Shown piece by piece: positions 9,016 through 18,746 of a DNA stretch of 64,000 bases. Location of the stretch: positions 62,001-126,000 of the forward strand of contig NZ_CP048711.1 in the NCBI RefSeq assembly GCF_010669285.1, written 5' to 3'. Position numbers and translations under genes: made by a program. Below the pieces are notes generated by a model. It worked only from the letters and a program-made list of their open reading frames with translations, had not been told where the DNA came from and searched no databases. The DNA comes from Kineobactrum salinum (GTDB lineage Bacteria > Pseudomonadota > Gammaproteobacteria > Pseudomonadales > Halieaceae). The number at the start of each line of letters is the position of its first letter. The first letter of the stretch is position 1.

Positions 9016-11372
9016 CTACTCTCGTGTTTTGAGGGCCGATACCAGGTCCAGGCGATTGATGTCTCGCTTCACCAGGAGCCCGGAGATGATCGCCGCCGAC
9101 AGTACGGCCAGCGCCGCGGTACCATGGCTTGCCGGTACAAATTCCACCGGCACACGGTACAGGTCCGTACTGAAGCCCGCCGCCACTGCGAGGGAAAAAT
9201 AATAACCCAGCACCGAGCCCACTGGCAGCGCCAGCAGCGTGAGCAGGCCCAGCTCGCCCAACAGCACAAAGCCGACCTCGGCCCGGGTGAGCCCCACCAC
9301 CCGTAGACTCGCCAGATCCCGCGCCCGTTCCGCGAAGGCTATGCGAGCGCTATTGTAGACAATACCAAAAGTAATCACAGCGGCGATGACTGCCATCACA
9401 TAGCGCATGGCGCCAGCGCCGGTATCCATCTGTTGCTGGAAGGATGCGCGACTGTCCTCGCTCAGGGTGACCCCGGCCACGACTGGCATATCCTTGATTT
9501 CCCGGTACAGACGATCGCTGGCGGCGCTGTCTATGCGCAAATAAGCACCGGAGACGCGATGGGGTTCACGCAGCAAGCGGTTAAGCGCGGCCAACTCCAT
9601 GAAAGCAGGCGATCCCAGCAGAGTGTCGGCGATGCCGACCACCGCTATGCTCAGCTGGGGACGCCGTCCTTCGCGGACATCAACCAGCAGTTCGTCTCCC
9701 GGCTCGATTGCCAGCTCATCCGCCAGTGCGCGGGACAGAATAATGCCATCAGCCCGTATGTCCAGCGGCCGCAGGGCATCATCCAGTGCCCGGAACAAAT
9801 GGGGTTTGGCTTCCAGGGCAGTGATGGAGCCGCGATAGCTGCGGCGGCCGTTGCGAAAAATCACTGCTACCGCGCGCAACGGTTCTACCTGCAGTACGCC
9901 CTGCATCCGGGCCAGCGCGAACAGAGTCTGATCGCCCAACGGCTCAATGAAACTGACCGTCGCGTCACTGCGATCCACTACGCCAAAATTCACTTCCAGG
10001 GTTTTGTTGAAGGCACTCATCACACTCAACATGGACACCGAAAGCGCCATACCCAAAGCTATGCCCAGCACCGCCAGAACCGCCCGGCCGGGCTGCCGTA
10101 TCAGGTTGCGCAGGACCATCCGGCTGGGCTGGTCCAGCACTGCTCTCAGGCGTGGGCCAAAACTCAGGGAGTGGCTGAAATCCGGTGGCGTCGGCGGCCG
10201 CATGGCTTCCGCCGGCGCCAGCGCAAACACCCGTCGCAGTACCAGCACGCCCCCGCCGAAGCGGACAGTACACTGACTGTGAAGCCGGTGACGAAGGCCG
10301 CCGGATCGACCCGGAACAGCAGGAATGGAAATTTGTAGAATTCCTGGTAGAAGCCGCTCAGGCTCCTACCTGCCAGCATGCCCAGACCACAGCCGAGCAA
10401 GGCTCCGCCGACAGCGATGATCAGGGTGAACTTGAAATAGTGCAGGCCCACCTCCAGACCCGTGCGACCAAAAGACTTCAACAGCCCGATCTGGTCGCGT
10501 TCAGCCTGTACCATGCGCGAGGTAACGATGTAGAGCAAAAAAGCCGCCACTGCGAGAAACACCGGCGGCACGGTGCGGCTGGACACCTGCAGGCCCTCAA
10601 TCTCCTCAACGATGAAGCGGTTCGACAGCTGGTCCTCCAGGCCGTAGGCGCCGGTGCCACCGTAGGCCGCCAATAGCTGGTCGAGGCGGTCTATCAGCGC
10701 CTGTTCGCTGGCGCCGCGGGCCGGTGCGACAAGTACTTCATTAAAGGCCCCGTCGAGATCAAACGCTGCCTCAAGGGCACGCTCGTTCATCCACATTACC
10801 GCAAAGCGGGCATCGTCCGGCACCAGTTCTCCGGGCGCAGTGGTGTACAGAAACTCCGGCGCCTGGGCCAGGCCCACGATCGTGAAGCGGCGCCGGGAGC
10901 CGTGCATTGTCGCCGACAATTCGTCTCCGGGACGCAGGCCATGGGCATCGGCAAAGCCCTGCAGCAACAGAATTTCATCGGGTCGGGTGGCATCGAGCTG
11001 CCGGCCAGCGGCGAGGTAGACCGCATTCAGTGCCGGCTCGCGGAATTCCGGCAGCGAGACAGCCTGGGCCCGTACCGGCACCGCCTGTCCGGGCAGGCTG
11101 ATCAGAGCGCCGCCATTGATTCGCCCCTCCAGTGCTGCGATCTCGGGCATGGCGGCCAATACGTCGAGGAGCTGCCGCGGTGCCCGTTTTAGCGGCGCAA
11201 ATATCTGCGCCAGGCGATAGCGCTCGTAGTAAGTGCGCCGGGTCTCCTCCAGTGAATTGACCAGGCCATCCATCATCACCAGCATCATCACGCCCAGCGC
11301 AATCACCAGCACAATAGCCAGCCCCTGGCCCTTGACCCGCCAAAGATCCCGCCCCAGCTTGTGGTCCAGCAT
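9016..11372 (-). CDS. FtsX/MacB-like ABC transporter permease (frameshifted)
   Basis: Two halves read as one permease of about 785 residues with two FtsX units. The first half has an N-terminal helix (GLAIVLVIALGVMMLVMM), a large periplasmic domain and a first set of helices ending near VTGFTVSVLSASAG. The second half repeats the pattern (NLIRQPGRAVLAVLGIALG, then a periplasmic domain and three helices). The frames join if one base is added to the C run at 10250-10254 (a G run on the coding strand), giving SAGGVLVLRRVFAL. The start is the ATG at 11372, 20 bases after the ATPase stop. Duplicated FtsX units are known in lipoprotein-type and peptide exporters; the substrate here cannot be told. 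Confidence 0.8.
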
Positions 11373-11391
11373 GTTCACCGCAGCAGCGCTC

Positions 11392-12117
11392 TCACCACTC
11401 GATATCCTCGGCATTGCTCACCGCGCTGTTGCGCACCACCTCGCGGATGTCGCCATCGGCGAAGTGAATCACCCGGTGCGCCATGGCCGCAGTGGCGGCC
11501 GCATGGGTGACGATAAGCACGGTGGTCTCCAAGTCCTGGTTAACATCCTGCAGTACACGCAGCACGGCGCGTCCGGTGGTGCTGTCCAGTGCGCCGGTGG
11601 GCTCATCGCAGAACAGCACCGTCGGCCGCTTGGCGATGGCGCGGGCAATCGCGACCCGCTGCTGCTCGCCGCCGGACAGCTCCGAGGGAAAATGGTTGGC
11701 CCGCTGATCCAATCCCACCCTTGCCAGCGCCTCGCCCGGGTCCAGCGGATTGTCGGCAATCTCGGTCACAAGCTCCACATTCTCGCGCGCGGTCAGGCTG
11801 GGCATCAGGTTGTAGAACTGGAACACAAACCCGACATGGTGGCGCCGGTAGCGGGTCAGGCGCTGTTCGTCCATCGCCGTCAGTTCCCGGTCGAAAAAAA
11901 ACAGCTGGCCACTGGAGGGTGCATCCAGCCCACCGAGAATATTCAGTAGAGTGGACTTACCGCTGCCCGATGCACCCAGTAACACGACCAGTTCCCCGGC
12001 GGGCAGCTCAAGCGTCACTCCGCGCAGCGCATGGACAACGGACGGCCCTTCGCCATAGACCTTGGCCAGACTCCTGGTACGAAATGCGGGCAGGGATTTA
12101 TCCAGGGGTCGGGACAT
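11392..12117 (-). CDS. ABC transporter ATP-binding protein, LolD/MacB type
   Basis: About 241 residues. Walker A is GASGSGKST, the signature is [14 protein letters not shown], and Walker B is VLFCDEPTG with a following D-loop (ALDST). A Q-loop ([12 protein letters not shown]) and H-loop (VTHAAATA) are also present. The sequence groups with the LolD/MacB/FtsE class that pairs with FtsX-type permeases, which is exactly the next gene. ATG 12117 is chosen over an upstream GTG at 12141 because homology begins shortly after it. It powers export through the permease/adaptor pair downstream. Confidence 0.9.
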   Translation of the reverse strand: MSRPLDKSLPAFRTRSLAKVYGEGPSVVHALRGVTLELPAGELVVLLGASGSGKSTLLNILGGLDAPSSGQLFFFDRELTAMDEQRLTRYRRHHVGFVFQFYNLMPSLTARENVELVTEIADNPLDPGEALARVGLDQRANHFPSELSGGEQQRVAIARAIAKRPTVLFCDEPTGALDSTTGRAVLRVLQDVNQDLETTVLIVTHAAATAAMAHRVIHFADGDIREVVRNSAVSNAEDIEW

Positions 12118-12312
12118 GCGGTGGCTCTCGAAAGACGACACAAGTGTACGCAGGCCCAGCGCTACCGTCGAGCTGGCTTGAGCATGCCCGACACAGGGCC
12201 CGGACGGGTGAAATCGCGCTTCGCGACAGGTTAGCCAGGAATTGTGCAGCTATCGGCGGCAATAACTCAGATACTGTACTATTATCAGCAGGCGGCAGGG
12301 TATTGATTGTGA

Positions 12313-12368
12313 CACCACCTGCGGTTGTTATCCGGTGCAGGCGGTGATAGTGTCCGATGACAATTGTC
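12313..12368. promoter_or_regulatory. Two inverted repeats upstream of the nor operon
   Basis: CACCACCTGC (12313-12322) and GCAGGCGGTG (12337-12346) pair in nine of ten positions, and a perfect ten-base palindrome GACAATTGTC follows at 12359-12368, just before the first gene at 12387. No clear FNR/DNR (TTGAT-N4-ATCAA) or NsrR site was found, so these repeats are the best candidate regulator sites for the operon. Confidence 0.35.
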
Positions 12369-12386
12369 GTAAGACATGGAGGGCTT

Positions 12387-12512
12387 ATGCAACAGAACAA
12401 GTTTTTTGCGCCACTGAAAATCCTGAGCTATGCCGTGCTGGCACTGATGGGTATAGCAATCATCTATGCATTTTCCATTGCCGTCCTGTATTGGACAGGC
12501 ATTGCTGTCTAG
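12387..12512 (+). CDS. Small single-helix membrane peptide leading the nor operon
   Basis: A 41-residue frame with a good Shine-Dalgarno (GGAGGG, 12378-12383). It has a short polar start (MQQNKFFAPLK) and one membrane helix filling the rest (roughly residues 12-36, then YWTGIAV). It ends 15 bases before norC, so it is almost certainly cotranscribed. Size and position recall small accessory subunits such as CcoQ or NorF, but I see no specific similarity. It could be an assembly or stability factor of the nitric-oxide reductase; that is inference. Confidence 0.6.
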   Translation: MQQNKFFAPLKILSYAVLALMGIAIIYAFSIAVLYWTGIAV

Positions 12513-12527
12513 GGCGGAGCGGCGACC

Positions 12528-13385
12528 ATGACTAATCGACAGGCCCGTATTTTTGCGGTTGCGTCAACCGCCATCGCAGCGCTGGTTTTTCTGGTGCTGA
12601 CGCTGGACAGCCACCGGCAATTTCCCGAATTGACTCAATCCAAGAATATCACGCCAGCAGTCATCCACGGCAAGGATGTCTGGCATAAATATAACTGCAT
12701 AAACTGCCACACGCTTTTTGGGGAAGGCGCCTACTACGCGCCGGACCTGACCAAGATCACCCAGCACCGGAGCGAGCCCTACCTGCAGGCGTACATGCGT
12801 GACCCCTCCAGGTTTTACGACGAACAGACGCACCGCCGCTTGATGCCCAAACAGGATTTGAGCGACGAAGAAATTACCGATCTGATCGCATTTCTGGACT
12901 GGGTCAGCAATGTGGACAACCAGGGTTGGCCGCCGCGGCCGATTCTGGTGACCGGCAGCTTCGTACCCGGCGCTGACACTGTGACCGCGGCAGAACGTGA
13001 CATTGACCCGGACAAACCCCCGCCCGGAGTCACCCCCGTAACCGAAGCCGATGATATCCGCGCCCGGGGCCAGAAAGTATTTCGTATGGCCTCTCCGGCG
13101 TGTAATGCCTGCCATTCAACGGCGCCCGGTGCCGACATGGCGGGACCAACCATGGCCGGCATCGTCTCGCGGGCGACACAAACGCTGCAATCCGGTGACT
13201 ATCAGGGCGCAGCAACGGACGTTGAAGGCTATATTCGCGAGTCGATCGTTGACCCCAGCGCCCATCTTGTTGAGGGAGCGATGTATTCGGCGAACGGCAC
13301 CTCATTTATGCCTACTACGTACAATGACAGCCTGACAGATGAAGAGATTGATCAACTGGTCGCCTATTTGACCACGTTCAAGTAA
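12528..13385 (+). CDS. norC: Nitric-oxide reductase subunit C with an extra C-terminal cytochrome c domain
   Basis: 285 residues, about twice the usual NorC length. An N-terminal membrane anchor (residues 9-26) precedes a typical NorC domain with heme motif CINCH (57-61) and the NorC signature LFGEGAYYAPDL. A proline-rich linker (about 135-175) leads to a second cytochrome c domain with CNACH (192-196) and a likely Met ligand near the SFMPTTYN segment. It precedes norB by 59 bases. NorC passes electrons from soluble donors to the NorB active site on the periplasmic side. The second heme could extend this electron path or replace a soluble cytochrome. Confidence 0.88.
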   Translation: MTNRQARIFAVASTAIAALVFLVLTLDSHRQFPELTQSKNITPAVIHGKDVWHKYNCINCHTLFGEGAYYAPDLTKITQHRSEPYLQAYMRDPSRFYDEQTHRRLMPKQDLSDEEITDLIAFLDWVSNVDNQGWPPRPILVTGSFVPGADTVTAAERDIDPDKPPPGVTPVTEADDIRARGQKVFRMASPACNACHSTAPGADMAGPTMAGIVSRATQTLQSGDYQGAATDVEGYIRESIVDPSAHLVEGAMYSANGTSFMPTTYNDSLTDEEIDQLVAYLTTFK

Positions 13386-13444
13386 TTTCGGGTCCCGGGT
13401 TAGATATCCGAGGCATCGCGCAAGGAACTTCAGGGAGCACAACA

Positions 13445-14818
13445 ATGAGGTACAAATCCCAGTCGGTCGCTTATTGGTACTTTGCAGTGGCAATGGTGCT
13501 GTTCGGTTTGCAGCTGGTTTTTGGTCTCCTTTCGGCGACCAAATATCTGGGACCGGACCCACTGCTCTATATACTGCCGTTCGACGTCACCAAGGTCATT
13601 CACACCAACCTGCTGATTGTGTGGGTGCTCACCGGTTTCATGGGGGCCACCTACTGGATGGTCCCGGAGGAATCCCGCAGCGAACTGCACAGCGTCAAGC
13701 TCGCGTATATTCAACTGATTCTGTGGACCTTGATGGGCGTCACTGCGATTATCGGCTACCTGTTTCGCTACGGCACCGGCAATAAGCTGCTGGAACAGCC
13801 ACTGCCCCATAAACTGGTGATTGTCGTCTGCATGCTGATATTCCTGTACAACATTGGCATGACAATCAAAAAGTCCGGTCGCTTTACCACCACCGAGGGG
13901 GTATTGGTTCTGGGTCTGGCGAGCTCAGCCGTGCTGTTTTTCCCCGCGCTGTTGCACTACGAAAACTATACCGTTTCCATTTTCTATCGCTGGTGGACCA
14001 TTCACCTCTGGGTCGAAGGCGTGTGGATGATGATTATGGGGGCATTCCTCGCCTACCTGTTGATCCGGCTTTCCGGCGCTGATCGCGAGGTGATGGAAAA
14101 GTGGCTGTATGTGATTGTCGGTCTGGTCTTTATTGCCGGCATTCTGGGCACCGCCCATCACTACTACTGGGTGGGCGTCCCGCAATACTGGCTGCCCATC
14201 GGCGGGTTTTTCAGCGCCCTGGAGCCACTGGCCCTGGCCGGCATGGCGGCCTATGCCTATGCGGCGATGCGCCGTTCGGGTTTGGCGCACCCCAACACCC
14301 TGGCGTTGCACTGGACCATAGGCAGCGCGGTATTTGCGTTGTTCGGTGCCGGTCTGCTGGGCCTGGCCCATACCTGGCCCTCTGTCAACAAATGGACCCA
14401 CGGGACCCTGGTCACTGCGATGCATGGTCACGCTGCCTTCTACGGCGCCTATGCCATGATAGTGCTGGCGATGATTACCTACGCCCTGCCGGCCATGACC
14501 CATGGCCGTCGTGAGCAGGGCAGCAGCATGGGCTACTGGGCGTTCTGGCTGCAGATATCCGGCATGTTCGGCATGACGTTGTCGTTTGCAACGGCCGGGA
14601 TCGGACAGGTCTATCTGGAGCGCATCATGGGCATGGGTTATCTGGATGCACAGCTGAAAATTCAGGTGCACTTCCTGATGCTCATCGCCACCGCCTCCGT
14701 GTTTACCATCGGTGTCGCGCTGTTTATTGTCGATTTCTTCCGCTACGCGCCGCGTTTCCAGCTGAGCCAGGAGCCCGATCCGGAGCTTGACACTACGAGC
14801 CCCAGCAGTGCCACTTGA
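13445..14818 (+). CDS. norB: Nitric-oxide reductase catalytic subunit B (cNOR type)
   Basis: 457 residues and about twelve helices, the normal length for NorB of cNOR. Expected ligands are all present: His53 and His329 for low-spin heme b; His327 for heme b3; His187, His238 and His239 for the non-heme iron FeB; and the catalytic-site glutamates Glu191 (HLWVEGVW) and Glu260 (FSALEPL). It reduces two NO to N2O at the inner membrane with electrons from NorC. The start at 13445 has a good ribosome site (AGGGAGC). There is no N-terminal quinol-oxidising extension, so it is not qNOR. Confidence 0.95.
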   Translation: MRYKSQSVAYWYFAVAMVLFGLQLVFGLLSATKYLGPDPLLYILPFDVTKVIHTNLLIVWVLTGFMGATYWMVPEESRSELHSVKLAYIQLILWTLMGVTAIIGYLFRYGTGNKLLEQPLPHKLVIVVCMLIFLYNIGMTIKKSGRFTTTEGVLVLGLASSAVLFFPALLHYENYTVSIFYRWWTIHLWVEGVWMMIMGAFLAYLLIRLSGADREVMEKWLYVIVGLVFIAGILGTAHHYYWVGVPQYWLPIGGFFSALEPLALAGMAAYAYAAMRRSGLAHPNTLALHWTIGSAVFALFGAGLLGLAHTWPSVNKWTHGTLVTAMHGHAAFYGAYAMIVLAMITYALPAMTHGRREQGSSMGYWAFWLQISGMFGMTLSFATAGIGQVYLERIMGMGYLDAQLKIQVHFLMLIATASVFTIGVALFIVDFFRYAPRFQLSQEPDPELDTTSPSSAT

Positions 14819-15626
14819 TGGCACCCACAAGTTCGCTGCAGATGAGCCGGTAGAGGAGCCCTATTATCTCCCCACCGGCAATGAAATCAGCCTGTTTGAA
14901 CAGTGTCATGCGCAGAAACTGGCCGTCATGCTCAAGGGGCCGACCGGCTGTGGCAAAACCCGCCTGGTGGAGCACATGGCCTGGAGGCTCAAGCGCCCCC
15001 TGATCACCATCGCCTGCCACGACGACCTTGCTGCCAGCGACCTTATCGGCCGTTTCCTTATTCGTCACAATGGTACCGAATGGCAGGATGGACCATTGAC
15101 CCGGGCGGTCCGGGAAGGCGCCATCTGTTATCTCGACGAAGTGGTCGAGGCGCGCCAGGATACCGTGGTGGTGCTGCACGCACTCACCGACCACAGACGC
15201 ATGCTGCCCATCGACAAAACGGTCGAAACAGTCCCGGCCGCACCGGGTTTTCAGCTGGTGGTGTCCTACAACCCCGGCTATCAACGCATGCTGAAAGACA
15301 TGAAGCCCAGTACGCGGCAGCGATTCGTGGCACTGGACCTTGATTTCCCCCCCCTGGAACACGAAGCGGCCATTGTTGAGCGGGAGAGCGGCACCGACCC
15401 CGCCACGGCCCATGCGCTTGTTTCCCTGGCACAGCGCATTCGAAGTTTGCGGGACCGGGGCCTGGCAGAGGTCCCCAGCACACGCTTGCTGATCGCCACC
15501 GCGACCCTGGCGCGGAACGGTATCCCCATCCACGACGCCTGTTACGCGGGGCTGGTTTCTCCTTTATCCGATGATGAATCCCTGGTCGGTGCCATGCGCG
15601 ATCTGGTCGACGCGACATTCATATAG
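14787..15626 (+). CDS. norQ: NorQ, MoxR-type AAA+ ATPase for NOR activation
   Basis: 279 residues of the CbbQ/NirQ/NorQ family. Walker A is GPTGCGKT (51-58), Walker B is AICYLDEV, and a sensor-1 Asn (VVSYNPGYQ) and sensor-2 region follow. The family works with a VWA partner (NorD, next gene) to insert or activate the non-heme iron of NorB. The TTG start at 14787 overlaps norB by 32 bases; GTG 14808 is an alternative. Translational coupling with norB is likely. Confidence 0.92.
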   Translation: MTLRAPAVPLDGTHKFAADEPVEEPYYLPTGNEISLFEQCHAQKLAVMLKGPTGCGKTRLVEHMAWRLKRPLITIACHDDLAASDLIGRFLIRHNGTEWQDGPLTRAVREGAICYLDEVVEARQDTVVVLHALTDHRRMLPIDKTVETVPAAPGFQLVVSYNPGYQRMLKDMKPSTRQRFVALDLDFPPLEHEAAIVERESGTDPATAHALVSLAQRIRSLRDRGLAEVPSTRLLIATATLARNGIPIHDACYAGLVSPLSDDESLVGAMRDLVDATFI

Positions 15627-15650
15627 CGGGCGGATGGCGCCACATTTATC

Positions 15651-17701
15651 ATGGCAGAAGCTGAAGAAGTCATTAGCGATGCAGCGCGCCACGCTACCGT
15701 GTTTGCCCAGGACCTGTGGCGCCGCCACCGCACCGCGCCCGATACCCCGCCGACTGTGGTTTTGGCGGATGTCGCCACGCGCCTGGATCTGCTGATCTCT
15801 GCCATTTTTGGTTGCAGCTATCCCATTCGCCGGGCCCAGCTTCCCCCCCGGGCCACTTTCCTGTCCATTGTTTTCAAGCGCCACCAGAAACCGCGTCTTC
15901 GCCGGCAGATACCCGCCACCAACGGTGTGTCCCTGTGGTTGCCGCCCGATTCGCAGTTGACGAATGTTGCACTGGCCACCCGGCTCTACCGGGTGATGGC
16001 GTTACAGCAGGTGATTCGTGCCCGCCGCGGCAGCGCCACGATTGTCAACCAGGGGCAGACGCCGTTGCTGGCTGATGTGGCTCTGTTGCTGGAGGCCTGC
16101 GCGGCCGATGCTGCGCTGGCCACATTACTTCCAGGCATGACTGGCTCGATTCAGACGTTGCGACGCGAGGCGCTGGCTGCCAGACCGCCGCTGTCACAGT
16201 TTCCCGAGCCGCGACGACCACTGGAGCAGTTCGTCCGCCAACTCCTGGGTAGCGAGTGCACGGTTTCTCCTGGCGGGATACCACTGACTGATTCCCCCGA
16301 GCAGTCGCTTAGCCATGCACAGCGGATAATCCGGGACCTGCAACTGGTACCCAGGGTTTCAGTGAACGCCATCTCGGCCCCTTTCCGCTGGTACGTGACT
16401 GGTGGACCGGGGAACTGCGCCCTCCTCCCGATGACCACGTATCTGGAGCGGGTGGCGAACAAGCGAGTGTAGACGAGGAGCAGGATACCACGCCTCCCCG
16501 GGGCGCCCGTCTGGAGCGGCGCCCGGAAGAGCGCCAGGCGACAGAAAATGAGGATGACGAACAAGAGCATCACGGCCCCTGGATGGTACAGGCGGATGAA
16601 CCGCACCAGCACGCCGAGGATCCCATGGGCCTGCAGCGGCCCACTGACAGGGACGAGGAAACCAGTGCCGAGGAATTTGGCGATATGGTCTCGGAGCTGC
16701 CGGAAGCTCGCCTGGTGACCACGCCGGGGCGTCCCAAAGAAGTGCTGTTGTCTGACGATCCGCCCGATGCCCGGGCCCGGCGGGAACTCAAGGCCGCAGT
16801 TGCCGAAGGCCGGGGAATCAGTTATCCCGAGTGGGACTACCGGGCGCGGATCTACCGTGAACATGGCGCCACGGTACGGCTACTGTCCGTCCCCGAAGGT
16901 TCGCAACAGTGGGTGGATGATACCCTGGCCGCCCATGAATCCATGCTCAACAGTATCCGCCGGCGTTTTGAAATGCTGCGTGCCAGGCGCGTCTGGCATC
17001 GCAAACAGCTCGATGGCGATGAAGTCGACCTGGATGCCTATATCGACAGCTACGCTGACTTGCGAGCCGGCAACCCCATGGCTGAAGGCCTTTACCAGAC
17101 ACGCCGTACCGCGGATCGTGACACCGCCATTACCTTGTTGATAGATAACAGCGGCTCCACCGACAGCTGGGTTTCCGCCAACCGGCGCATCATTGATGTA
17201 GAGCGGGAAGCCCTGCTGCTGGTGTGTATTGCACTGGAAGGTCTCGGTGAACCCTACTCGGTACAGGCATTTTCTGGTGAAGGACCGCACGCGGTTACCG
17301 TGCGGCAGATAAAATCCTTTGAAGAAAGCTACAGCAACGAGGTGGCACTGCGGATCAGTTCCCTCGAACCGGAACATTACACCCGCGCCGGCGCCGCCAT
17401 CCGCCACGCCAGCGTGGGCCTGATGCGTCAACCCGCGGCGCACAGATTGCTGCTGCTACTGTCCGATGGCAAGCCCAATGACAAGGATAATTACGAGGGA
17501 CGCTACGGAGTCGAGGACATGCGCCAGGCCGTCACTGAAGCCAGCCTGCAGGGCATTTCCCCGTTTTGCCTGACCATCGACCGGCAAGCGGCCAACTACC
17601 TGCCGCGCATATTCGGCGCCCATCACTATGCCCTGCTGCCCAAGCCGGAATTGCTGCCGATGGTGTTGCTGGACTGGATGAAGCGTCTGGTGATGGCCTA
17701 G
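15651..17701 (+). CDS. norD: NorD, VWA-domain activation protein (frameshifted)
   Basis: About 683 residues when joined, close to the family length. The first segment (15651 onward) carries the N-terminal helical region. The second carries an acidic linker and the C-terminal VWA domain with an intact MIDAS motif (DNSGST) and a later LLLLSDGKPND strand. The frame breaks at the GGG at 16354-16356; adding one G joins LVPRG to FSERHLGPFPLVRDWW, which reads through to 17701. NorD pairs with NorQ for NOR maturation. Its gene is the last of the operon. Confidence 0.9.
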
Positions 17702-17794
17702 GGCCTGGCTTATCGGACCGCGGGAAATAGGAACCCCCGGACCTGAGGACCGAGGGCGTCGTTGTGCTTAGCGCTCAATCAGGGGCAGGCTATA

Positions 17795-17870
17795 TCAAAA
17801 CTCGTAGCGCAGTGAGGCACCCACAGTGCGCGGCTGGGCGTGGATAAACTGTCGGTAGCCCAGGTTGTCG
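17795..17870 (-). pseudogene. C-terminal scar of a TonB-dependent receptor
   Basis: On the minus strand, about 25 codons end in RTVGASLRYEF and a stop (17795-17797). An aromatic final residue after alternating polar/hydrophobic residues is the last beta-strand of a TonB-dependent receptor. Nothing upstream continues the receptor; the sequence changes abruptly into the dsbG region. This is a deletion scar marking the left edge of the inserted thiol-redox module. Confidence 0.55.
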
Positions 17871-17943
17871 CCAGATCCTTCAAGGACCACAGCGCACATG
17901 AAGAACCGGCCTGCTGCCGCTTGAGAAGTGAACGGAAACGGGA

Positions 17944-18732
17944 TCAATCGGGCCTTTCGCTTCCCATTATTGCTTCGAGTTCACCCGGTCTGGGTGCGCC
18001 CTGCTTCGTCAGTACGTTGCCACTGGCGTCGAGGTAGTAGGTGCTTGGTGTAGCACTCAGGCCGAGGCTGGCCATCAACCGATTGTTGGCCTGCACACGG
18101 TCGGTGTTGTCGCCAACGAGTCCAGGAACGACCTTGATACCGCTATCTTGATGGCGCTCGTGATTCTTGTTCAATGCCGCACCCGGGTCTTTTGCCCCCA
18201 TGATCGTCGCAGCCTTGGGCAGGCTGTCCTCTCTCAGGATGCCGACGAGGATATGGCGCAGCTGAACCCGGCCAGCCTCAATCCAGGGCTTTGCTTCCTG
18301 CCGGAAGCGATGGCAGTACGGGCAGTTCGGGTCGGTAAAGGTGTAGATGACAACCGGGGCATCGGGGTCGCCATCGACGATCCAGTCGGCATCTTCGAGC
18401 TGGCTCCAGGCTCGCTCGTTCTGGGGTCCCAGGACCAACTCCTGGAGCTTCGGCTCGGTAAGGTTCTGCCCGTCAGCGTCAAGCATGGATCCGACCACGA
18501 CATGTTCGCGGTCGGGCGTCAGGTAGAAAGCGACGGCCTGTCCCTGCATGTTGCCGACCTAGCCGGTGAGGTTACCCGAGGCATCGAATGTGCCTTGGAT
18601 GGTGACGCCACGATCAACCACGTTCTGTACGGCCGGTGGGTGGGTCTGGGCTGTCGCCGGGGAGCTGAGGCTGACTTCTGCGAGGATCACGCTCGTCAGC
18701 AGGGATATGCTCAGTGAATTGACGGCTTTCAT
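17944..18732 (-). pseudogene. dsbG: Thiol:disulfide interchange protein DsbG-like, interrupted by an in-frame stop
   Basis: The full frame from ATG 18732 has a signal peptide (MKAVNSLSISLLTSVILA), a DsbC/G dimerisation segment, then TAG at 18559-18561 where relatives have Tyr in a GY.G.. segment, and continues in the same frame to a complete thioredoxin-like domain with CPYC active site and a cis-Pro region (SATPSTYYL). Good ribosome site (GGAG) before ATG 18732. The part after the stop could restart at the Met at 18549, but that product would lack the signal peptide and stay in the cytoplasm. The gene ends an operon with tlpA-like and dsbD genes. Either a point mutation or a base error; unlike the other broken genes this is a substitution. 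Confidence 0.8.
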
Positions 18733-18746
18733 GTGGTTTCTCCAGC

